Origin: JAHLMP01 sp964608845 | GTDB lineage: Archaea > Aenigmatarchaeota > Aenigmatarchaeia > GW2011-AR5 > JAHLMP01 | Length of the DNA: 14,213 bases | Assembly (NCBI GenBank): GCA_964608845.1 | Contig: CAZSPP010000011.1 | Span: forward strand, 1-14,213 | Direction of reading: 5' to 3' | Part shown: one piece after another, positions 5,992 to 10,287 of the stretch | How positions within the stretch are numbered: the stretch's first letter is position 1 | Layout: each line of letters starts with the position of its first letter | Notes under the pieces: generated by a model | Database searches by the model: none | Told to the model about the DNA's origin: nothing | The model's input: only the letters and a program-made list of their open reading frames with translations | Translations under genes and position numbers: made by a program

Positions 5992-6531
5992 ATGGAAGAA
6001 TTGAGCATGAAACAAAAAAACAAAAACCCAATGAAAGAAATAAGGATTGAAAAAGTGGTACTTAATATAGGTTGTGGAAAAGAAAAAAATCCTGAGCATG
6101 CAGCAGAGATTTTAAAAAGAATTACTGGAAGAAAACCAGTAATCACAAAAACTCATAAAAGAACAACTTTTGGGGTAGCAAAAAATAGACCGATAGGAGC
6201 TATGGTTACTATTAGAAAAAATGCTGAAGATTTATTAAAAAAGCTTTTTGCTGCTATTGATAACAAAATTAAAGCTTCTAATTTTGATGAACATGGAAAT
6301 TTCGCTTTTGGAATTCCTGAATATATCTTAATTCCTGGTGTAAAGTATGATCCTAATCTACAAATGTTAGGAATGGATGTTTGTGTAACCCTAGAAAGGC
6401 CTGGATATAGAGTAAAAAGAAAAAGACTAAGAAAAAGGATTAAAAAATCTCATATGATAACTAAAGAAGAGGCTATAAAATGGGTTAAGGAAAGATTTAA
6501 TGTTGAAATTATAGAAGGTGAAGAAAAATGA
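5992..6531 (+). CDS. rpl5: Large ribosomal subunit protein uL5
   Basis: Large-subunit protein that binds 5S rRNA in the central protuberance and contacts P-site tRNA. The 179 residues contain MKEIRIEKVVLNIGCGK at 14-30, ITGRKPVITKTHKRT at 44-58, FGIPEY at 106-111 and a typical MLGMDVCVTLERPGYRVKRK segment. The frame is open from a GTG at 5983, but AAGTGA at 5981-5986 looks like the ribosome binding site for the ATG at 5992; Met6 at 6007 and Met14 at 6031 are other options, since the first 13 residues are not part of the family core. The stop overlaps the uS14 start (ATGA). Confidence 0.96.
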   Translation: MEELSMKQKNKNPMKEIRIEKVVLNIGCGKEKNPEHAAEILKRITGRKPVITKTHKRTTFGVAKNRPIGAMVTIRKNAEDLLKKLFAAIDNKIKASNFDEHGNFAFGIPEYILIPGVKYDPNLQMLGMDVCVTLERPGYRVKRKRLRKRIKKSHMITKEEAIKWVKERFNVEIIEGEEK

Positions 6532-6689
6532 GAAGAAAAGTAATAAAAAGAAAGTTTGGAAAAGGGGCTAGAAAATGTATAAGATGTGGAAGCTTGGATG
6601 GAATAATAAGAAGATATGGTTTAAATTATTGCAGAAGATGTTTTAGAGAGGTTGCTGAAAAGCTTGGTTTCAAAAAATATGGTGGATGA
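6528..6689 (+). CDS. rps14: Small ribosomal subunit protein uS14, zinc type
   Basis: Small-subunit head protein. It is only 53 codons long. It reads MRRKVIKRKFGKGARKCIRC in its first 20 residues, with a CIRC pair at Cys17/Cys20 and a CRRC pair at Cys36/Cys39, the four zinc ligands of the short archaeal type; it ends in EKLGFKKYGG, close to the family C-terminus. The ATG overlaps the uL5 stop by four bases and is preceded by GAAGGTGAAG, a clear ribosome binding site inside uL5. The uS8 gene starts one base after its stop. Length and order are normal for archaea. Confidence 0.96.
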   Translation: MRRKVIKRKFGKGARKCIRCGSLDGIIRRYGLNYCRRCFREVAEKLGFKKYGG

Positions 6690-6690
6690 A

Positions 6691-7071
6691 ATGAGTAAGG
6701 ATTTGTTAACAGATGCAATAACAATAATAAGAAATGCTGAATCTGTGGGAAAAAGATCTTGTAAAGTTCCTAAGTCAAAATTAATAGAGAATGTTTTAAG
6801 CGTACTAAAAGAGGAAAAATATATAGAAGATTTTAAAGTATTACCTGAAGAAAGAAAAATAGAAGTAAAGTTATCTGGAAAAATAAATGACTGTAAAACA
6901 ATAAAGCCTAGACTTCCTGTAAAAAAGACAGAATATGAAAAATATGAAGCTAGATACCTACCTGCAGCAGACTTTGGCATATTAGTTGTTACAACATCCC
7001 AAGGGGTTATGAGTCATAGAAAAGCTAAAGAAAAAAATATTGGGGGTAGAATTCTTGCATATGTTTATTAG
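6691..7071 (+). CDS. rps8: Small ribosomal subunit protein uS8
   Basis: 16S rRNA-binding protein needed for assembly of the small-subunit platform. The 126 residues begin MSKDLLTDAITIIRNAESVG and end with the RNA-binding motif TSQGVMSHRKAKEKNIGGRILAYVY, close to the archaeal consensus. The frame extends upstream to 6652, and ATG at 6679 is in frame, but GGTGGATGAA at 6681-6690 fits as ribosome binding site for 6691 and homologs align there. The usual next genes (uL6, eL32, eL19 and so on) do not follow. The stop lies five bases from the stop of a convergent gene, so the cluster ends here. Confidence 0.95.
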   Translation: MSKDLLTDAITIIRNAESVGKRSCKVPKSKLIENVLSVLKEEKYIEDFKVLPEERKIEVKLSGKINDCKTIKPRLPVKKTEYEKYEARYLPAADFGILVVTTSQGVMSHRKAKEKNIGGRILAYVY

Positions 7072-7076
7072 ATTTT

Positions 7077-7733
7077 TTAAGTTAAGCTCTTTAAGTCTTT
7101 CATTTCCCATTCATCGAAAAATTCTTTAAGAAATTTTTCCATAAAATTTTGTCTTTTAGAAGCTATTCTTTTTGCAGTTTTTGTATTCATCTTATCTTTT
7201 AATAAAAGTAGTTTTTCATAAAAATGATTTATGCTTGTAGATTTTGAGTTTTTATATTCTGAAAAGCTTTTATGCATTTTTGGTTTTATACTTGGGTTAT
7301 ATATTTGTTTTTTAAGCTTTGATCCTGTTGCGAAACATCTTGCTATTCCTATTGCTCCTAATGCATCTAATCTATCTGCATCTTGAACAATCTTTCCTTC
7401 TATGGTTTTTGGTTTTGAATTTACATATGCACCTTTAAAAGAAATTCTTTTAATTTCATTGATTATTAAAGATATTTTTTCTTTTTCTATTCCAAATTTT
7501 TCTAATATCTTTTTAGGATTTCTTTTTTTAATTTTCCAATCATCTAAGTCGTGAAGAAGTGCAATTAGTTCGAGGAGCTCTTTATCCACTTTAACATTTT
7601 CTATTTTTGCTATTAAAAATGCAATTTTTTTAACTCTTTCAACATGAAAAAAGTCGTGTCCAGTAAAATCTTTATTCATGAGTTTTTTCACAATTTTTTC
7701 CACTTCTTTTATTTCATAATTTTTTGTTTTCAT
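7077..7733 (-). CDS. HD-domain metal-dependent phosphohydrolase (YpgQ/YedJ-like)
   Basis: Probable cytosolic hydrolase of phosphate esters or nucleotides. In the 218 residues the HD pattern is clear: GHDFFHVERV at 25-34 (His26, His30), LLHDLDDW at 59-66 (His61-Asp62) and VQDADRLDALGAIGIAR at 116-132 (Asp118 or Asp120). The HDFFHVxRV start and QDADRLDALGAIGIAR are typical of the small YpgQ/YedJ group, one member of which is known to hydrolyse nucleoside triphosphates; substrate here is unknown. The frame is open back to 7817, overlapping the pps start, but GAGGT lies just upstream of the ATG at 7733 and homologs begin near it. It converges on uS8 with a 5-base gap and shares a 45-base divergent promoter region with pps. 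Confidence 0.9.
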   Translation of the reverse strand: MKTKNYEIKEVEKIVKKLMNKDFTGHDFFHVERVKKIAFLIAKIENVKVDKELLELIALLHDLDDWKIKKRNPKKILEKFGIEKEKISLIINEIKRISFKGAYVNSKPKTIEGKIVQDADRLDALGAIGIARCFATGSKLKKQIYNPSIKPKMHKSFSEYKNSKSTSINHFYEKLLLLKDKMNTKTAKRIASKRQNFMEKFLKEFFDEWEMKDLKSLT

Positions 7734-7750
7734 TACACAAACCTCAATTT

Positions 7751-7758
7751 TATAAATA
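7751..7758 (+). promoter_or_regulatory. TATA box of pps (leaderless)
   Basis: TATAAATA is centred about 25 bases before the ATG at 7779, so transcription would begin at or next to the start codon. No ribosome binding site precedes the ATG, which agrees with a leaderless message. Confidence 0.5.
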
Positions 7759-7772
7759 CCCAAAATTAATTT

Positions 7773-7780
7773 ATTTATAT
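7773..7780 (-). promoter_or_regulatory. TATA box of the HD gene, touching the pps start codon
   Basis: ATATAAAT on the minus strand would direct a start near 7750, leaving a leader of about 17 bases with GAGGT before the ATG at 7733. The element covers the first bases of pps, so the two divergent promoters overlap. Confidence 0.45.
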
Positions 7781-10004
7781 GTATGTAATTCCTTTTGAAA
7801 ATATAAGAAAGGGGCATGTTTTTCTTGTTGGTGGGAAAACAGCATCTCTCGGAGAGCTTATGTCTATTGGAGTACCGGTTCCAAATGGTTTCGCAGTAAC
7901 TGCAGAAGCATATAGATATTTTTTGAAAAAGAATGCTTTGGAAAAAAAGATTGAAGGTATATTAAAATCAAAAAACCTTAAAGATGTAAAAGAGCTTTCG
8001 TTTGCTGGAAGAAAAATAAGAAGTTTAATAATAAATTCAAAGTTTCCCGAAAATTTAGAAAAGGAGATAATAAAGCAATATGTAAAAATGAAGATGAAAT
8101 ATGTTGCTGTAAGAAGCTCTGCAACTGCTGAAGATCTTCCTAGTGCTTCTTTTGCGGGTCAACAAGAAACTTTCCTTAATGTTACAAAAAAGGATTTGAT
8201 TAATAAGATTAAGCATTGTTTCGCATCTTTGTTTACAGATAGAGCAATTTCATATAGAGAGGATATGAAGTTTGATCATATGAAAGTTTCACTATCTGTT
8301 GCTGTTCAGAAACAAATATTTTCTGATGCAAGTGGAGTTATGTTCACTATACACCCAGATACAGGACATAAAAACTTTATTGTAATAAACTCTTCTTTTG
8401 GATTAGGAGATTTTATTGTTCAAGGAAGAGTAACCCCTGATGAATTTCTGGTTTTCAAGAAAAATTGCAAAGTTTTAGAAAAGGTCTTAGGAAAAAAGTT
8501 TGTGATGGAAAAATGGTCATTAAAAGGAGGAGTAATAAAAGTTAATGTTCCTAAAAAAATGAGAAATAAATTTTCAATTTCTGATGAAGATGCTGAAAAG
8601 CTTGCGAGATATGGAATATTAATAGAAAAACATTATGGAGTTGCAATGGATATAGAATGGGCAAAGGAAAAAGGAAGGCTTTACATATTACAAGCAAGAC
8701 CAGAGACTGTGCATTCAATAAGAGGAGATGTTTATTATGAATATAGACTTTTAGAAAAAGGAAAAGAATTTCTAAAAGGTATAGCAATAGGAAATAAAAT
8801 AGTATCAGGAAAAGCAATGGTTATAGAGGATGTAAAAGATATTCATAAGTTTAGAAGAGGTTTTATATTAGTAACTAAACACACAGATCCAGCATGGGAG
8901 CCAATAATGAAAATAGCTTCTGGAATTGTTACTGAAGAAGGCGGAAGAACCTCACATTGTGCTATAGTTAGTAGAGAAATAGGAATACCTGCTGTTATAG
9001 GAGTAAAAAATGCAACAAAATTGATTAAAAATGGAGAAAAAATAACAATTGACAATTCTTCTGGAGAAGGAAGGATTTGGAAAGGCGAATTGGCTTATAA
9101 AGTAATAACTCATAGATTAAATAAAATACCCAAAACAAAAACAAAGGTTTATGTAAATATTGGAATACCTGATGAGGCAATTTCTGTTTCAATGCTTCCT
9201 GTTGATGGAGTTGGTTTAGTGAGAGAGGAATTTATAATAAGTTCTTATGTAAAAACACATCCTCTTCTTTTAATAAAAAATAGGAAAGAAAACATATTTC
9301 TCGAAAAGCTTTCTAAAGGTGTTGCTAAAATTGCGGCATCATTTTATCCAAGAGAGGTAATTGTAAGATTCTCTGACTTCAAAACAAATGAATACAGAAC
9401 ATTAGAAGGCGGAGAAAAATATGAAGAAATAGAAGAGAATCCAATGATTGGATGGAGAGGTGCTTCTAGATATATTTCAAAAGAATATGAAAAAGCATTT
9501 AGAATAGAAATTAGAGCAATAAAAAAGGCTATGAAAGATTTTGGATTAGATAATATAAAAGTAATGATACCTTTTTGCAGAACTATTGAGGAAGCAAAAA
9601 AGGTTATGAAAATAATTAAGGAAGAGAGATTGAATACAGAAGTTTATGTGATGGCAGAAATTCCTAGCAACATAATACTTGCAGAAGAGTTTGGAAAGAT
9701 TTTTAATGGTTTTTCAATTGGTTCAAATGATTTAACTCAACTTATTTTAGGAATTGATAGAGATAATGAAAAGCTTGAAAATATTTTTGATGAAAGAAAC
9801 GAAGCTGTAAAGATTATGATAAAAGAGCTTATAAAAAAGGCAAAGAGGATGAAAAAGAAGGTTGGTATTTGTGGAGATGCTCCTTCTACTTATAAAGATT
9901 ATTTGAAATTTTTAGTAGAATGCGGAATAGATTACATATCTGTTATTCCAGATAAAGCAATAGAAACAAAGTTAGCTATTTCAAGGCTTGAAAGGTTCAG
10001 ATAA
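7779..10004 (+). CDS. ppsA: Phosphoenolpyruvate synthase
   Basis: Converts pyruvate, ATP and water to PEP, AMP and phosphate; entry to gluconeogenesis, or run in reverse in some archaea. The 741 residues show three parts. The ATP-grasp domain at about 5-315 includes GGKTASLGEL (18-27), VRSSATAEDLPSASFAGQQE (111-130) and IEWA...LQARPET (292-310). The swivelling phosphohistidine domain at about 340-435 has GGRTSHCAIVSRE with His393 as phosphate carrier. The PEP/pyruvate barrel at about 455-740 has RFSDFKTNEYR (530-540), GSNDLTQLILGIDRD (648-662) and GICGDAPS (696-703) with the catalytic Cys698. It is somewhat shorter than the usual roughly 790 residues. The motif usually reading GICGQ is GICGD here. 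No ribosome binding site precedes the ATG; a TATA box at the right distance suggests a leaderless message. Its 3' end overlaps a convergent small gene by 8 bases. Confidence 0.96.
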   Translation: MYVIPFENIRKGHVFLVGGKTASLGELMSIGVPVPNGFAVTAEAYRYFLKKNALEKKIEGILKSKNLKDVKELSFAGRKIRSLIINSKFPENLEKEIIKQYVKMKMKYVAVRSSATAEDLPSASFAGQQETFLNVTKKDLINKIKHCFASLFTDRAISYREDMKFDHMKVSLSVAVQKQIFSDASGVMFTIHPDTGHKNFIVINSSFGLGDFIVQGRVTPDEFLVFKKNCKVLEKVLGKKFVMEKWSLKGGVIKVNVPKKMRNKFSISDEDAEKLARYGILIEKHYGVAMDIEWAKEKGRLYILQARPETVHSIRGDVYYEYRLLEKGKEFLKGIAIGNKIVSGKAMVIEDVKDIHKFRRGFILVTKHTDPAWEPIMKIASGIVTEEGGRTSHCAIVSREIGIPAVIGVKNATKLIKNGEKITIDNSSGEGRIWKGELAYKVITHRLNKIPKTKTKVYVNIGIPDEAISVSMLPVDGVGLVREEFIISSYVKTHPLLLIKNRKENIFLEKLSKGVAKIAASFYPREVIVRFSDFKTNEYRTLEGGEKYEEIEENPMIGWRGASRYISKEYEKAFRIEIRAIKKAMKDFGLDNIKVMIPFCRTIEEAKKVMKIIKEERLNTEVYVMAEIPSNIILAEEFGKIFNGFSIGSNDLTQLILGIDRDNEKLENIFDERNEAVKIMIKELIKKAKRMKKKVGICGDAPSTYKDYLKFLVECGIDYISVIPDKAIETKLAISRLERFR

Positions 10005-10188
10005 TTTTATTTGCTTTTTTCCTTTTTTGCTCATATATTTTAACAAACAAATCTAATGTTTTGTTTATTGCATCGTCTATTTCCTTTTTAGTAAATCCTT
10101 TTTTTAGAAGATCTTTCTCTATTTCTTTGATTTTGTAATCTTTCTTAAGCTTTTCTTTAAGAACCTTTTCTTTAGAAGAGTCTTTCAT
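9997..10188 (-). CDS. Small charged helical protein of unknown function, 63 aa
   Basis: Not recognised. The product is Lys/Glu-rich and predicted helical, reading MKDSSKEKVLKEKLKKDYKI in the first 20 residues. LLKKGFTKKEIDDAI at 28-42 has the helix-turn-helix feel of short UBA- or RecX-like repeats (G-[FY]-[ST]-x-E-E-I-x-x-A-[IL]), but it is too short to assign. The start at 10188 has no ribosome binding site; a TATA element on this strand about 26 bases upstream points to a leaderless message. The last 8 bases overlap the end of pps on the other strand. A real gene is likely from the promoter, codon pattern and position, but the evidence is limited. Confidence 0.65.
   Translation of the reverse strand: MKDSSKEKVLKEKLKKDYKIKEIEKDLLKKGFTKKEIDDAINKTLDLFVKIYEQKRKKANKII
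10005..10026 (+). terminator. T-rich terminator after pps
   Basis: Immediately after the pps stop the plus strand has repeated T runs (TTTTATTTG, CTTTTTTCC, TTTTTTG), the form used for archaeal intrinsic termination. The same bases encode the Lys-rich end of the opposite gene, so the T runs may partly reflect its codons. Confidence 0.4.
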
Positions 10189-10206
10189 TTAAAATTTTTT
10201 GTTAAG

Positions 10207-10219
10207 TATATTTAAATAT
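10207..10219 (-). promoter_or_regulatory. TATA box of the 63-aa gene (leaderless)
   Basis: The near-palindromic TATATTTAAATAT is centred about 25 bases upstream of the ATG at 10188 on the minus strand. Because it is symmetric it could also act rightward, but for the surface-protein gene it is too far from the start. Confidence 0.45.
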
Positions 10220-10251
10220 CATTTAGAAATTCTAAAATTTTACCACTAATT

Positions 10252-10264
10252 AGTTTTAAAAACT
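10252..10264 (+). promoter_or_regulatory. TATA-like promoter of the surface-protein gene
   Basis: AGTTTTAAAAACT lies about 29 bases before the ATG at 10288, giving a predicted leader of only a few bases. No ribosome binding site is seen in the intervening AT-rich stretch. Confidence 0.4.
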
Positions 10265-10287
10265 TTTCGAAATATAGAAATATTAAA

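Noticed and set aside
7734..7817. N-terminal extension of the HD protein into pps
   Set aside because: It would overlap the pps start and the shared promoters; a GAGGT site supports the ATG at 7733.
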